DNA from: Gammaproteobacteria bacterium
GTDB taxonomy: Bacteria; Pseudomonadota; Gammaproteobacteria; SZUA-229
Direction: 5' to 3'
Assembly (NCBI GenBank): GCA_029881795.1
Contig: JAOULX010000001.1
Span: forward strand, 62,001-126,000
DNA length: 64,000 nucleotides
The notes beneath the pieces are model-generated. The model was not told the DNA's origin, did no database searches, and saw nothing but the letters and a program-made list of their open reading frames with translations. Every line of letters starts with the position of its first letter. Positions within the stretch are counted from its first letter, which is position 1. Made by a program: the position numbers and the translations under genes. Below, one piece after another: positions 1 to 10,483 of this stretch.

Positions 1-119
1 TTTACTCAGTAATAGTTTAAAAATAGGATTTTTAGCTTCTAATAATGAGCGGAATGGCTGGCAGATTGAGGTTCTGACGCCTACAATCAGTGATATCGGT
101 TCAATAATAAGTACAGGCA

Positions 120-2984
120 ATGTCCAGGGATAAAATCATCAATAATATGCTACAGAAATGGCAGTCGTCATTTCTCGATGCGGGCAGTGCCGCCTGGGTT
201 GAAGGTGTCTATGAAGACTACCTGCGTGACCCGAATGCCGTTGACAGTAAATGGCGTGAATTTTTTGATACCTTGCCTGCAGTAAATGCTCAGCATCAGT
301 CAGATATCCCGCATTCCGAGATCAGACAATCCTTTATTGAGTTGGCTCGACAAAGCAGTCATGCCAAAAGCAGCCAGCAAAATCAAGTTAGCCTGGAGTA
401 CGAGCGCAAACAAGTGCGGGTATTGCAGCTGATTAATGCCTATCGTTTCAGAGGTCATCAGTGGGCGGCATTAAATCCGCTAAGGCCACCGCAAAGAACG
501 GATATTGCAGAACTGGATCTGCAGCATCACCAGCTGACAGCAGCTGATATGGAGATTGAGTTTGAGACCGGTTCATTAGTAGGTGTCGATAACGCCAGTT
601 TAAAAACCATTCTGGATATTCTGCAACGGACCTATTGTGGCTCGATTGGTGCGGAATATATGCACAGCATGGAAACCGAAGAAAAAAGATGGATCCAGCA
701 GCGTCTGGAAAGCGTCTGTAGTACTCCGGCCTTCAGTCAGGAAGAACGGGTCAGGCTGTATCAGCGGCTGAGTGCAGCTGAAGGTCTGGAAAAATACCTG
801 CACACCAAATATGTCGGGCAAAAACGTTTTTCACTTGAAGGCGGTGAAAGCCTGATACCGTTACTCGATACATTAATAGACAGAGCCGGTGTTCACGGGG
901 TTTCGGAAATGGTGATCGGCATGGCCCACCGTGGCCGTCTTAATGTGCTGGTTAATATCATGGGTAAGACGCCGGCAGAATTGTTTCAGGAGTTTGAAGG
1001 CAAAAAATCTCATGGCGACAGTTCAGGTGACGTTAAATACCACCAGGGTTTTTCTTCCGATGTAGAAACATCCGGCGGCAGTATGCATCTGGCGCTGGCA
1101 TTTAATCCTTCGCATTTAGAAATCGTAGCACCGGTGGTCGAAGGTGCGGTACGGGCGCGTCAGGAGCGCAATAATGATCTGAGCGGGAATAAAATCATCC
1201 CGATACAAATCCACGGTGATGCGGCATTTTCAGGTCAGGGTGTGGTGATGGAGACGCTGCAAATGTCGCAGTCTCGGGGTTACTCGACCAAAGGCACAGT
1301 GCATATCATCATTAACAATCAGATTGGTTTTACTACCAGTAATTTACAGGATGCCCGTTCCACCCATTACTGCACCGATATTGCAAAAATGGTCAATGCA
1401 CCGATTTTCCACGTTAATGGTGATGACCCGGAAGCGGTGTTGCTGGTGACGCAGATTGCATTAGATTACCGCATGACATTTAACAAAGATGTGGTGATCG
1501 ATATGATGTGCTATCGCCGGCATGGTCACAATGAAGCTGATGAGCCGGCGGCAACACAACCGGTGATGTATAAGACCATACGCAAACTTGAAACCACACC
1601 GGCCTTATATGTTAAAAAGCTGATTGCCGAGGGTGTGCTGACAGCAGACGCTGCCGAGAAAATTGTTCATGCCTACCGCGATGACCTCGATGCTGGTTTT
1701 TGCGTTGTGCCTAATATGCTCGATAACACCTCGCATTCCTATTTTCACGGTGTTGAATGGGATTCGTTTGATAAAACCTTCAGCCGCACATACTTCCAGA
1801 CCAATATTTCTGCACAAACGATACGTCAATTGGCAGAAAACATGGACCAGTTGCCCGAGCAGTTTGAACTGCATTCGCGGGTTGCCAAAATAAAAGCAGA
1901 CCGGCTGAAAATGAGCGTTGGTGGAAAACCGATAGACTGGGGTTTTGCTGAAATCATGGCGTATGCATCGCTGGTGAATGAAGGTTATAACGTGCGACTG
2001 TCTGGTCAGGACTGCGGACGCGGGACATTTTTTCACCGTCATGCGGTGTTCCATAATCAGCTTAAGGCAGAGTCCTATGTGCCACTGAGAAATATTTCAG
2101 AATCACAGGGGCATTTTTTAGTGATTGATTCGCTGCTGTCAGAGGAAGCCGTGCTGGCGTTTGAATACGGCTATTCGACTGCCGATCCGGCATCGCTGGT
2201 GATCTGGGAAGCCCAGTTTGGTGACTTTGCCAATGGCGCACAGGTGGTGATTGACCAGTTTATCAGTGCCGGTGAGCAAAAGTGGGGACGTATGTGCGGG
2301 CTGGTTATGCTGTTGCCGCATGGTTATGAAGGTCAGGGGCCGGAGCATTCTTCAGCCAGACCAGAACGCTATCTGCAACTGTGTGCCGAAGATAATATGC
2401 AGGTCTGCATTCCCAGTACACCGGCTCAGGTGTTTCATATGCTGCGCCGTCAGGTGATCCGGCCCAGTCGCAAACCGTTAATCTGCATGAGCCCGAAAAG
2501 TTTATTGCGACACAAAATGGCCGTCAGTCAGTTGGAAGATTTTACTGAAGGCCGCGGCTTTAAAACTGTTTTGGCAGACAGTAACCAGCAGCCGCCGGGA
2601 TCGATAAAGCGCGTGGTTTTGTGCAGTGGCAAAGTCTATTATGATCTGATGCAAAAATACGAAGAAGGTCAGTGTGATCATGTCGCGATCATCCGGCTTG
2701 AGCAATTATATCCGTTCCCGTTCAAAACACTGGGTAAAATACTGGCACAATACGATCACGTAAAAGAGCTTATCTGGTGTCAGGAAGAGCCGAAAAATCA
2801 GGGTGCCTGGGACTTCTGCAAACCCCGTTTTGCGCGCTTATATGAAGGCAAAAAACAACCCGACATCCTATTTGCCGGGCGTCCGCCATCGGCCGCTCCT
2901 GCGGTTGGTTCGGCCGTATTGCACGCTAAACAACAACAGCAGCTGGTGGCCACTGCGCTGGGGCTGACTTTAGATGATGAATAA
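120..2984 (+). CDS. sucA: 2-oxoglutarate dehydrogenase E1 component
   Basis: This is the thiamine-diphosphate E1 subunit of the 2-oxoglutarate dehydrogenase complex; it decarboxylates 2-oxoglutarate and passes the succinyl group to the lipoyl arm of SucB. At 954 residues it matches the family (about 930-950). The N-terminal E2-binding segment (around residues 12-50, with YEDYLRDP) is present. The ThDP/Mg motif HGDAAFSGQGVV lies near residue 364, followed by the transketolase-like pyrimidine domain and the C-terminal E1 domain. The ATG at 120 has no good Shine-Dalgarno; ATG 147 is an in-frame alternative, with AGGGA at 126-130 upstream at a long spacing. It is first in a tight suc operon. Only 119 bp precede it, so whether sdh genes lie upstream cannot be seen. 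Confidence 0.97.
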   Translation: MSRDKIINNMLQKWQSSFLDAGSAAWVEGVYEDYLRDPNAVDSKWREFFDTLPAVNAQHQSDIPHSEIRQSFIELARQSSHAKSSQQNQVSLEYERKQVRVLQLINAYRFRGHQWAALNPLRPPQRTDIAELDLQHHQLTAADMEIEFETGSLVGVDNASLKTILDILQRTYCGSIGAEYMHSMETEEKRWIQQRLESVCSTPAFSQEERVRLYQRLSAAEGLEKYLHTKYVGQKRFSLEGGESLIPLLDTLIDRAGVHGVSEMVIGMAHRGRLNVLVNIMGKTPAELFQEFEGKKSHGDSSGDVKYHQGFSSDVETSGGSMHLALAFNPSHLEIVAPVVEGAVRARQERNNDLSGNKIIPIQIHGDAAFSGQGVVMETLQMSQSRGYSTKGTVHIIINNQIGFTTSNLQDARSTHYCTDIAKMVNAPIFHVNGDDPEAVLLVTQIALDYRMTFNKDVVIDMMCYRRHGHNEADEPAATQPVMYKTIRKLETTPALYVKKLIAEGVLTADAAEKIVHAYRDDLDAGFCVVPNMLDNTSHSYFHGVEWDSFDKTFSRTYFQTNISAQTIRQLAENMDQLPEQFELHSRVAKIKADRLKMSVGGKPIDWGFAEIMAYASLVNEGYNVRLSGQDCGRGTFFHRHAVFHNQLKAESYVPLRNISESQGHFLVIDSLLSEEAVLAFEYGYSTADPASLVIWEAQFGDFANGAQVVIDQFISAGEQKWGRMCGLVMLLPHGYEGQGPEHSSARPERYLQLCAEDNMQVCIPSTPAQVFHMLRRQVIRPSRKPLICMSPKSLLRHKMAVSQLEDFTEGRGFKTVLADSNQQPPGSIKRVVLCSGKVYYDLMQKYEEGQCDHVAIIRLEQLYPFPFKTLGKILAQYDHVKELIWCQEEPKNQGAWDFCKPRFARLYEGKKQPDILFAGRPPSAAPAVGSAVLHAKQQQQLVATALGLTLDDE

Positions 2985-3005
2985 TATCTATTTCATGGAA
3001 ATCTT

Positions 3006-4220
3006 ATGACAACAGAAATCAAAGTACCCGTGTTACCGGAATCCATCGCTGATGCAGAAGTGGTCGGCTGGCATAAACAACCGGGCGATAGAGTAAAACG
3101 AGATGAAAATCTGGTCGATATAGAAACAGATAAAGTTGTGCTTGAAGTGCCGGCACCTTGTGATGGCGTACTCACTGAAATTACAGAACAGGCCGGAGCA
3201 ACTGTGATTGCAGAGCAGCTGTTGGGAGCGATAGATGAAACAGCAGTGCTGGCGGACGAGAAAAACACTGCGGCGGCAACCGAGGTGATTGCAATGAGTC
3301 AGGAGATTGCGATTAATCCGGCAGCAAAAAAACTGATGCTAGAGCACAATATAACACCAGATGAAGTCAGTGGTAGCGGCAAAGGCGGGCGGATTCTGAA
3401 AGAAGATGTGATGCAGCTGGTCAAATCACGCGAAGCCAATAACGCGGTTGCCGAAAAGCTGGCAGCGCTGGTTGCCGGCACCGAGTCAGCTGCCGAGGCT
3501 GAGCAGCTGGAAGCCGGTGAACGAACAGAGAAACGGGTACCAATGACACGGCTGCGAGCCCGTATCGCCGAGCGATTAATCGAGGCGCAGCAAAACGCGG
3601 CTATTCTGACAACATTCAATGAAGTGAATATGCAGCCAGTGATGGATTTGCGTTCGCGTTATAAAGACAAATTTGAAAAAGAATATGGGGTGCGTCTGGG
3701 CTTCATGTCGTTTTTCGTCAAGGCCACAGTAGAAGCATTAAAACGCTTCCCCAGTGTGAACGCATCGATTGATGGTAATGATATTGTCTACCACGGTTAT
3801 TTTGATATAGGTGTGGCGGTATCATCCCCAAGAGGTCTGGTGGTGCCGGTATTGCGCAATGCGGATCAGCTTGATCTGGCGCAGATCGAAAAAACCATTA
3901 GAGATCTGGGACAAAAAGCGCAGGACAACGCCTTGTCTATCGACGATATGTCGGGTGGTACCTTTACTATCTCAAATGGTGGCGTATTCGGTTCATTATT
4001 GTCCACTCCGATACTGAATCCACCACAAAGCGGGATTTTGGGCATGCACGCGATTCAGCAAAGACCGGTGGCGGAGAATGACCAGGTGGTGATCAGACCG
4101 ATGATGTATCTGGCGCATTCATATGATCACCGGATTATTGACGGTAAAGAAGCTGTACAGTTTCTGCTGACGATTAAAGAGCTGCTGGAAGATCCAGCGC
4201 GTATGCTGATTGGGGTTTAA
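3006..4220 (+). CDS. sucB: 2-oxoglutarate dehydrogenase E2, dihydrolipoyl succinyltransferase
   Basis: This is the core acyltransferase of the 2-oxoglutarate dehydrogenase complex, moving succinyl from lipoyl-lysine to CoA. An N-terminal lipoyl domain (residues 1-77) carries the modified lysine in ETDKV at K43. A short Ala/Glu linker leads to an E1/E3-binding domain (about 103-140, [13 protein letters not shown]) and then the catalytic chloramphenicol-acetyltransferase fold (about 175-402) with the active-site [10 protein letters not shown] near the C-terminus. Length 404 aa is normal. It starts 21 bp after sucA and its stop is directly followed by lpdA. Confidence 0.97.
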   Translation: MTTEIKVPVLPESIADAEVVGWHKQPGDRVKRDENLVDIETDKVVLEVPAPCDGVLTEITEQAGATVIAEQLLGAIDETAVLADEKNTAAATEVIAMSQEIAINPAAKKLMLEHNITPDEVSGSGKGGRILKEDVMQLVKSREANNAVAEKLAALVAGTESAAEAEQLEAGERTEKRVPMTRLRARIAERLIEAQQNAAILTTFNEVNMQPVMDLRSRYKDKFEKEYGVRLGFMSFFVKATVEALKRFPSVNASIDGNDIVYHGYFDIGVAVSSPRGLVVPVLRNADQLDLAQIEKTIRDLGQKAQDNALSIDDMSGGTFTISNGGVFGSLLSTPILNPPQSGILGMHAIQQRPVAENDQVVIRPMMYLAHSYDHRIIDGKEAVQFLLTIKELLEDPARMLIGV

Positions 4221-4221
4221 G

Positions 4222-5667
4222 GTGACAGAAAGCGAAGAAGAATTTGATGTGGTCGTTATTGGAGCCGGTCCGGCCGGTTATGTCGCGGCGATACGCTGCG
4301 CGCAGCTGGGGCTGAGTACGGCCTGTGTTGATGACTGGCAGGATGAGCAAGGTAATGCCAGATTAGGCGGCACCTGTCTTAATGTTGGTTGTATTCCGTC
4401 AAAAGCATTGCTTGAATCATCAGAAAAATTTGAAGAGTGTAAGCATAGCGTCAGTGAATACGGTGTGCTGATTAACGAAGTCAGTTTTGATGTGGCGACC
4501 ATGCAGGCCAGAAAAAATAACATTGTTAAAGAACTGACTTCTGGTATAGAGCAGTTATTTAAAGCCAATAAAATTACCCGGATTACAGGTCGGGCATTTA
4601 TACAAACGGCAAATCAGCTAGAAATTAGCGGCTCACAGGACAAACAAAACATCGCCGCGAAACATATTATTATTGCTACCGGTTCGTCACCGGCAGCCAT
4701 CGAGAGTGCAGTGCTGACCGACAATGTGATCGTCGATTCTAGTGGAGCGCTGGCTTTTGAAGAAGTGCCGGAAAAGATATGTGTTGTCGGGGCCGGTGTT
4801 ATCGGGCTCGAATTGGGTAGTGTCTGGCGTCGTTTAGGTTCCGAGGTTGTAGTACTGGAGGCGCAACAGGAATTTTTAGGCATTGCTGATCAGCAGATTG
4901 CCAGAGAAGCGCAGCGCCAGTTTAAAAAGCAGGGGCTGGATATTCGGCTGAATGCCAGACTGATTTCTTCCGAGCTAAAAAACGATAAGCTCGAAATACA
5001 TTTTAAAGAGGCCGAAAAAGAGCAGCAGCTGAGCGCAGATAAAATGATTGTGGCGGTAGGTCGCACTCCCAATATAGATAAAATATGGGACCCCTCGCTG
5101 GAAATTTTGCTTGATGAAAGAGGCTTTATTAATGTTAATCAGCAGTGCGAGACCAATGTGCCGGGTATTTATGCAATCGGCGATGTAGTGCGGGGGCCGA
5201 TGCTGGCGCACAAGGGGTCAGAGGAAGGCATGATGGTTGCCGGCCTGATTGCCGGTAATCATTGTGCGCTGAATTACGATCTGATTCCATCGGTGGTCTA
5301 TACCGATCCTGAAATTGCCTGGGTGGGGAAAACCGAGCAGCAGTTAAAAGCCAGTGGAATCAGGTATAATGCCGGCGCTTTTCCGTTTGCGGCTAGTGGC
5401 AGAGCCAAAGCCATGGGTAAAACCAGTGGCCAGGTAAAGATTTTAGCAGATGCCGAAAGCGACCGTATTTTAGGTGTGCATATAATCGGGCCGCAGGCAT
5501 CTGAGTTAATTGCGCAGGCTGTTATCAGTATGGAGTTATCTGCCAGCAGTGAAGATCTGGCGATGATGATATTTGCACACCCGAGCTTATCAGAGGCAGT
5601 ACATGAAGCCGCGCTGGCGGTGAGTGGTTCGGCAATTCACGCTGTTTCACGCAAACGAAAAAACTAA
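4222..5667 (+). CDS. lpdA: dihydrolipoyl dehydrogenase (E3)
   Basis: This flavoprotein disulfide reductase reoxidises the lipoyl groups of E2 with NAD+. It shows the FAD-binding GAGPAGY motif near the N-terminus, the redox disulfide GGTCLNVGCIPSK, a second nucleotide-binding GAGVIGLELGS, the second FAD contact YAIGDVV, and the C-terminal HPSLSEAVHEA catalytic His/Glu motif. I chose the GTG at 4222 (481 aa), one base after the sucB stop, with GGGG about 7 bases upstream; a TTG at 4210 inside sucB would add four residues. Its place inside the suc operon suggests an E3 dedicated to this complex, though E3 is often shared with other 2-oxoacid dehydrogenases. Confidence 0.96.
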   Translation: MTESEEEFDVVVIGAGPAGYVAAIRCAQLGLSTACVDDWQDEQGNARLGGTCLNVGCIPSKALLESSEKFEECKHSVSEYGVLINEVSFDVATMQARKNNIVKELTSGIEQLFKANKITRITGRAFIQTANQLEISGSQDKQNIAAKHIIIATGSSPAAIESAVLTDNVIVDSSGALAFEEVPEKICVVGAGVIGLELGSVWRRLGSEVVVLEAQQEFLGIADQQIAREAQRQFKKQGLDIRLNARLISSELKNDKLEIHFKEAEKEQQLSADKMIVAVGRTPNIDKIWDPSLEILLDERGFINVNQQCETNVPGIYAIGDVVRGPMLAHKGSEEGMMVAGLIAGNHCALNYDLIPSVVYTDPEIAWVGKTEQQLKASGIRYNAGAFPFAASGRAKAMGKTSGQVKILADAESDRILGVHIIGPQASELIAQAVISMELSASSEDLAMMIFAHPSLSEAVHEAALAVSGSAIHAVSRKRKN

Positions 5668-5668
5668 A

Positions 5669-5694
5669 CGGATTTTCAATCCGCTGCGCAGCGG
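5669..5694. repeat. overlapping palindromes between lpdA and sucC
   Basis: Two overlapping inverted repeats follow the lpdA stop. The first is a hairpin, CGGATT-TTC-AATCCG (5669-5683). The second is a perfect 14-bp palindrome, CCGCTGCGCAGCGG (5681-5694). They share bases, so the two structures are mutually exclusive. There is no U-tract after either, so this is more likely an mRNA processing or stability element between lpdA and sucC than a terminator. The function is inferred only. Confidence 0.4.
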
Positions 5695-5724
5695 TCTGAA
5701 ATACAAAATAAAAAAGGTAGAAAA

Positions 5725-6888
5725 ATGAATCTGCATGAATATCAGGCAAAAGACTTGTTTAAATCATTTGGCATGCCGGTACCGGTTAATGCCGTGGTAC
5801 GTGATGTGGCTGAAGTCGATTCAGCCATAGGTTCATTATCTGGCGATAGCTGGGTGATCAAGGCGCAGGTGCATGCCGGTGGTCGCGGCAAGGCCGGCGG
5901 TGTCAAACTCAGCAGCGATATTAATGAAGTCAAAGAGCTGGTTGGATCGATGTTAGGAACAAGTCTGGTGACTTTTCAGACCGATGAAAAAGGTCAACCG
6001 ATCCATCAGGTGCTGATAGAGGAAACCTGCGAAATAGAAAACGAATTATATTTAGGCGCAGTGGTTGATCGTGCAACTCAGCGAGTGGTCATCATGGCAT
6101 CAACCGAAGGTGGTATGGATATTGAAACAGTGGCCAGCGAAACACCGGAAAAAATACTGAAAATTCAGTTAAATCCACTGCTAGGCATGATGCCGTTTCA
6201 GGCAAGAGAGTTGGCTTTTGGTCTGGGGCTGGCAGGTGATCAGATTAGGCAGTTTGCAAAACTGGTGACAGGTTTGGCAAATTTGTTTGTTGAAAAAGAT
6301 TTGAGTCTGGTAGAGATCAATCCGCTGGTTATTACCAGACAGGGTGATCTGCTGTGTCTGGATGGAAAAATAAACATCGATGATAACGCGTTATACCGTC
6401 ATAAAGATTTATCTGAGTTGCATGATGCTACGCAGGAAAATGCCAAAGAAAATGAAGCCAAAGAATGGGATCTGAATTACATCGCGCTGGATGGGCAGAT
6501 TGGTTGTATGGTTAATGGTGCTGGCCTGGCGATGGCAACGATGGATTTAATAAAGTTACAAGGTGGTGAGCCGGCTAATTTTCTCGATGTTGGTGGCGCA
6601 GCTACTAAAGAGCGTGTGGCTGAGGCGTTCAAATTAATTTTATCTGATCAGAATGTTAAAACCGTACTAGTGAATATTTTCGGTGGCATCGTGCGCTGTG
6701 ACTTAATCGCCGAAGGTGTGATTGGTGCGATCAAAGAAGTCGGTATCACGATCCCGGTTGTGGTCAGGCTGGAAGGCAATAACGCTGAGCTGGGTCTGAA
6801 AATGATAGCCGACAGCGGTCTTAATTTAATCACTGCTTCAGGTCTGACCGAAGCGGCACAAAAAGCCGTTGAAGTGGCAAAGGCGTAG
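5725..6888 (+). CDS. sucC: succinyl-CoA ligase (ADP-forming) subunit beta
   Basis: This is the nucleotide-binding beta subunit of succinyl-CoA synthetase, which makes ATP (or GTP) and succinate from succinyl-CoA. The 387 residues contain an N-terminal ATP-grasp domain (starts [25 protein letters not shown] near residues 50-62) and a C-terminal CoA-ligase domain with GGIVRCD and GNNAELG. An AGGTAG Shine-Dalgarno precedes the ATG. It is 57 bp after lpdA and 9 bp before sucD, so it is part of the same TCA operon. Confidence 0.97.
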   Translation: MNLHEYQAKDLFKSFGMPVPVNAVVRDVAEVDSAIGSLSGDSWVIKAQVHAGGRGKAGGVKLSSDINEVKELVGSMLGTSLVTFQTDEKGQPIHQVLIEETCEIENELYLGAVVDRATQRVVIMASTEGGMDIETVASETPEKILKIQLNPLLGMMPFQARELAFGLGLAGDQIRQFAKLVTGLANLFVEKDLSLVEINPLVITRQGDLLCLDGKINIDDNALYRHKDLSELHDATQENAKENEAKEWDLNYIALDGQIGCMVNGAGLAMATMDLIKLQGGEPANFLDVGGAATKERVAEAFKLILSDQNVKTVLVNIFGGIVRCDLIAEGVIGAIKEVGITIPVVVRLEGNNAELGLKMIADSGLNLITASGLTEAAQKAVEVAKA

Positions 6889-6897
6889 GAGCAGAGT

Positions 6898-7770
6898 ATG
6901 AGCGTATTAGTTGATAAAAATACAAAAGTAATTTGTCAGGGCTTTACCGGTAAACAGGGAAGCTTTCATTCTGAACAAGCCATCGCCTATGGTACCCAAA
7001 TGGTTGGCGGAGTAACGCCGGGTAAAGGCGGTCAACAGCATTTGGGTTTGCCGGTGTTCAACACCGTCAAGGATGCAGTCGCTGAAACCGGCGCCACGGC
7101 TTCTGTTATTTATGTGCCGGCTGCTTTTTGTAAAGATTCTATTATTGAAGCAGCAGATGCAGGAATAGAGCTGATCGTCTGCATTACTGAAGGCATTCCG
7201 ACGATGGATATGCTGCAGGCTAAAATTGTTGTTGATGATGTCTGCGCGCGTTTGATTGGTCCGAACTGTCCGGGAATCATTACCCCGGGTGAGTGCAAAA
7301 TCGGTATTATGCCAGGGCATATTCATCAGCGAGGACGAGTCGGTGTGGTTTCGCGCTCAGGAACACTGACTTATGAGGCAGTTAAGCAGACATCGGATCT
7401 GGGTTATGGTCAGAGTACCTGTATCGGCATTGGTGGTGACCCGATTCCCGGTACCAGTTTTATCGATTGTTTGGAATTATTTGAAAACGACGAGCAGACC
7501 GAGGCTATCTTGATGGTCGGTGAAATTGGTGGCACTGCAGAGGAAGAGGCGGCTGAATATATTCAGAGCAATGTCAGCAAACCGGTGATTTCATTTATCG
7601 CCGGTGGCACAGCGCCAAAAGGTAAACGAATGGGTCATGCCGGTGCCATTATTGCCGGTGGTAAAGGCACTGCGGCAGAGAAATTTGCCGCGCTGGAAGC
7701 TGCCGGTGTGCATACCGTGCGCTCTCCGGCTGAACTTGGTAAAGGCGTTAAAGAAGCCACCGGTTGGTAG
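6898..7770 (+). CDS. sucD: succinyl-CoA ligase subunit alpha
   Basis: This is the CoA-binding and phosphorylated subunit of succinyl-CoA synthetase. The N-terminal Rossmann CoA domain begins with [25 protein letters not shown] lies in the middle of the protein, and the phosphohistidine is H247 in MGHAGAI. Length 290 aa is canonical. GGAG lies just upstream of the ATG. It is the last gene of the suc operon; 86 bp separate it from the next gene on the same strand. Confidence 0.97.
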   Translation: MSVLVDKNTKVICQGFTGKQGSFHSEQAIAYGTQMVGGVTPGKGGQQHLGLPVFNTVKDAVAETGATASVIYVPAAFCKDSIIEAADAGIELIVCITEGIPTMDMLQAKIVVDDVCARLIGPNCPGIITPGECKIGIMPGHIHQRGRVGVVSRSGTLTYEAVKQTSDLGYGQSTCIGIGGDPIPGTSFIDCLELFENDEQTEAILMVGEIGGTAEEEAAEYIQSNVSKPVISFIAGGTAPKGKRMGHAGAIIAGGKGTAAEKFAALEAAGVHTVRSPAELGKGVKEATGW

Positions 7771-7856
7771 TATCCAGCAAGCGATGACAGCGCCGAGATA
7801 AGTTAAAGCAACTGATCACAAAGCAACACTAAAGTTAAGAGTTATAAAAGAGCGTT

Positions 7857-8312
7857 ATGATTGAAATTAATGATCAGTGGTTTGCCGCTGAAGCAAAAAA
7901 TGATGAGTTGCCGGTTTTGTTAAGAGGTCGTGGACAATTACAAAATCTGATCGGTATAAAATCACATCCCAATTTATTAAAAATTCGCTGGAGCTATGCA
8001 GCGGATGAGAAGAGCGGCATGCCATCGCTGGAAGTGATAAAAAAAATGGCGCTGTTCGAGCAGGTAATTTTTGAAACACTTGAAAAAGAACCCTTGTGTA
8101 TTTTTTACAGCATATATTTGCATAACGGTATTAAAGAATGGTCGGCCTATTGCGCAGACCTTGAACGGATGAATGAAGAAATCAGCGGGGCTTTGCTCGG
8201 GCATGAGAAGTATCCGATTGAGCTGCTGGTAGATCAGGACCCTGAGTGGGCTGATTACAAGGCGATGTTACGTGATACCGGCCAATTAAATGACGGAGAG
8301 TTAAGCGATTGA
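7857..8312 (+). CDS. DUF695-like protein
   Basis: This 151-residue soluble protein has no signal peptide or membrane segment. The pattern of an N-terminal pleasant-fold segment, a central strand followed by NGIKEWSAYC, and a C-terminal DQDPEWADYKAML is what I recognise as the DUF695 family, whose function is unknown. It stands alone after sucD and converges on the kinase at 8337, 24 bp away. It may be co-transcribed with sucD because no terminator is evident between them. Confidence 0.6.
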   Translation: MIEINDQWFAAEAKNDELPVLLRGRGQLQNLIGIKSHPNLLKIRWSYAADEKSGMPSLEVIKKMALFEQVIFETLEKEPLCIFYSIYLHNGIKEWSAYCADLERMNEEISGALLGHEKYPIELLVDQDPEWADYKAMLRDTGQLNDGELSD

Positions 8313-8336
8313 GGCAGGCTGACAATAGTTGCCGGA

Positions 8337-10382
8337 TCAGTCAGTTTCGATGTGGTTAGCGGCTGGATCGTGTTGCGGAAAAAATAGACTGATTTCAGTG
8401 CCCTTTTCAGGTTCAGAGTTAACGCTGATGGAACCGTTGCTGCGTTTCATAAAGGCATAAACCTGACTTAAACCCAGGCCGCTGCCCTTTTCGCCTTTGG
8501 TGGTAAAAAACGGCTCAAAAATGTGTTCTTTTACTTGCGAGTCAATGCCTGAGCCGTTATCAATAATAGTGAGCTCAATATAGTTAGCGAGCGGTAATTG
8601 CAGCAATGTCAGTTGTTGTTCTGACAGTAACGCGATGTTGCTCTTTAAAATTAATCGCGGCTGCGCGCAGTCAGCCATGGCATGCATTGCATTTATGCAG
8701 AGGTTAAATAACGCATCGCTGAAGTCTGATTCATCAACAAGAATAAAAAGTGGCTCTTCTGTCAGTTTCAGTTCTACCTCAATCTGCGAGGTGAGTGCTT
8801 TTTCAATGATGTCCTTGCTGTTGTTAAGCGCCTGATTTAAATCTATGCAGCTTGTCATCTGTTCTTTGAAACGGGACAGGCCGAGCAGTTTATTTGTCAG
8901 TTTACTACCGCGCTTTGATGCATCATAAATCTGAGTGGCGTAAGCTTTTAGGTCACTGTCACTTTTTAACTGATCAGCCAGTAATTCGGAATAGCCCATT
9001 ACGATACCCAGTAGATTATTAAAATCATGGGCAATGCCGCCGACAATTGTTCCAAGCGCTTCCATTTTCTGGCTTTGTCGTAACTGCAGTTCTATGATGA
9101 TTTTTTCTTTTTCTATAGCCATTTTTTTGTCAAGTATCTGATTAAATGACAGTGCAAGGGCGATAAACTCAGTGTGCTTTAGATTATCGATATTTATTTT
9201 TTCAGAATTGACGGAAGCATTTTCAAAAGAGCTGATAAATTGTTTGCTGTCATTGTCAATTTTATTTGAGGTTCGTCTGGTTCGATAAATGATAGCGATT
9301 ACTGCTAAAAAGATAACAGTGATAAGTGTTAGTAGCTTAATCAATAAACTGTTTTTTAGATCTTTGTTAAGCAGGTTGATTGTGGCTTGGACGTCATCAA
9401 GATATAAGCCGGAGCCGATCATCCACTGCCAGTCTGCGATGCCCTTCATATAGGTAACTTTTGGCGAAGGTTTTCCGCTTGAGGGTTTGTTCCAAAGATA
9501 ATAAATAAAATCGCCTTCAGGATTATCAACGGCGTGTCGCTCCTGCTGAATCACTTTTATACCATTTGGGTCTTGTAGATTCCATATATTGGTGCCGACA
9601 AGATGTTGCTGGGTGGGATTGACGATAACCACGCCGTCATAGCTGACGACAAAAATATAGCTGTTCTTGCCGAATCGAACCTGATTGATATAGTCGGCAA
9701 TTTGATTTTGTATTATTTTTTCAATATTTTCTTCATAATCACCAGTGCCAATCAGCCAGTTGTAGGGTTCAAAGCGTTTTGCAAAAACCAGTTTCTGTCT
9801 TTCTGTGTCAGGCTGTGATGGTGAATAATAGTAGTAGGAAAGAAAACCCTCATCGTGTTTTTTTACGAGTTCAATCAGGTTTTTGACAACATAATCACCT
9901 TTTGAGTCTCTGAATTGTAGCCGGTCATGTCCTTCGTCTTCAGGTTTAAGGCCATGGATTTGCAAAACACCTGTTAATGAATGTGCAAAATAGTATCCGT
10001 CACCGTCAAAAAATCGCAGGCCACGCAAGGCGGCTTTGATTGATTGCTGAATTTTAGAATCGGGCCAGTTGCCCTTGTGCTGGTTGTAAATATTTAAAGC
10101 AATCGTATGTGCATCGTAGACGCGTTGCTTGATGCGCTGTTTCAGTATTGATTTGATCTGGGAGCGTCTGTTCTCAATATAGTCAGCTATTCTGTTGACT
10201 TCATGTCGAATAGTATTCTTTTGTGTTGTGATGTAATCGCGCTCGATTTTTTCAGAGCTGACTGAAAATTGATGTAGTTCAAGGTAGATGATGCTCAGCG
10301 CGACTAAAACGCCAGTAATAATGATGGCGGCAATCGCATTGTAGACAAAACTGGCGGTCAGGCTGTTAGCTGTTTTTTGCAT
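8337..10382 (-). CDS. Cache-domain sensor histidine kinase
   Basis: This is a membrane-bound sensor kinase of 681 aa. A transmembrane helix near residues 12-32 is followed by a large periplasmic region of two Cache-type repeats; each carries a W-(L/M)-IG-(T/S)-G-like signature ([11 protein letters not shown] and [12 protein letters not shown]). A second transmembrane helix lies near 342-362. The kinase core has the phospho-acceptor H452 in [12 protein letters not shown] and an HATPase domain ending in [14 protein letters not shown]. Cache pairs usually bind small organic ligands, but the ligand cannot be read here. No transcriptional response regulator is adjacent; the stand-alone receiver at 12148 and the Hpt protein at 11627 are possible partners. 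Confidence 0.85.
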   Translation of the reverse strand: MQKTANSLTASFVYNAIAAIIITGVLVALSIIYLELHQFSVSSEKIERDYITTQKNTIRHEVNRIADYIENRRSQIKSILKQRIKQRVYDAHTIALNIYNQHKGNWPDSKIQQSIKAALRGLRFFDGDGYYFAHSLTGVLQIHGLKPEDEGHDRLQFRDSKGDYVVKNLIELVKKHDEGFLSYYYYSPSQPDTERQKLVFAKRFEPYNWLIGTGDYEENIEKIIQNQIADYINQVRFGKNSYIFVVSYDGVVIVNPTQQHLVGTNIWNLQDPNGIKVIQQERHAVDNPEGDFIYYLWNKPSSGKPSPKVTYMKGIADWQWMIGSGLYLDDVQATINLLNKDLKNSLLIKLLTLITVIFLAVIAIIYRTRRTSNKIDNDSKQFISSFENASVNSEKINIDNLKHTEFIALALSFNQILDKKMAIEKEKIIIELQLRQSQKMEALGTIVGGIAHDFNNLLGIVMGYSELLADQLKSDSDLKAYATQIYDASKRGSKLTNKLLGLSRFKEQMTSCIDLNQALNNSKDIIEKALTSQIEVELKLTEEPLFILVDESDFSDALFNLCINAMHAMADCAQPRLILKSNIALLSEQQLTLLQLPLANYIELTIIDNGSGIDSQVKEHIFEPFFTTKGEKGSGLGLSQVYAFMKRSNGSISVNSEPEKGTEISLFFPQHDPAANHIETD

Positions 10383-10449
10383 TGTGAGGAGGGTCTGTTC
10401 CTTAGATTGAATTAAACATAGTGTGATTTGGCTTTAAAATCAAATATAT

Positions 10450-10475
10450 ATTAGCTGACTGATCTGTCAGCTAAT
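10450..10475 (-). terminator. stem-loop after the hydrolase operon
   Basis: A perfect 10-bp inverted repeat (ATTAGCTGAC, loop of 6, GTCAGCTAAT) sits just past the stop of the minus-strand hydrolase. On the minus strand it is followed by an AT-rich but interrupted U-run. It probably ends the DUF3301-hydrolase transcript before the kinase gene. Confidence 0.5.
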
Positions 10476-10483
10476 GGAGGCTC

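Noticed and set aside
1605-2054. 149-codon open frame on the minus strand inside sucA
   Set aside because: It is antisense to a highly conserved part of sucA, has no family features and its composition follows the sucA codons.
6907-7326. 139-codon minus-strand frame inside sucD
   Set aside because: It is a shadow of sucD; no ribosome site or recognisable motif.
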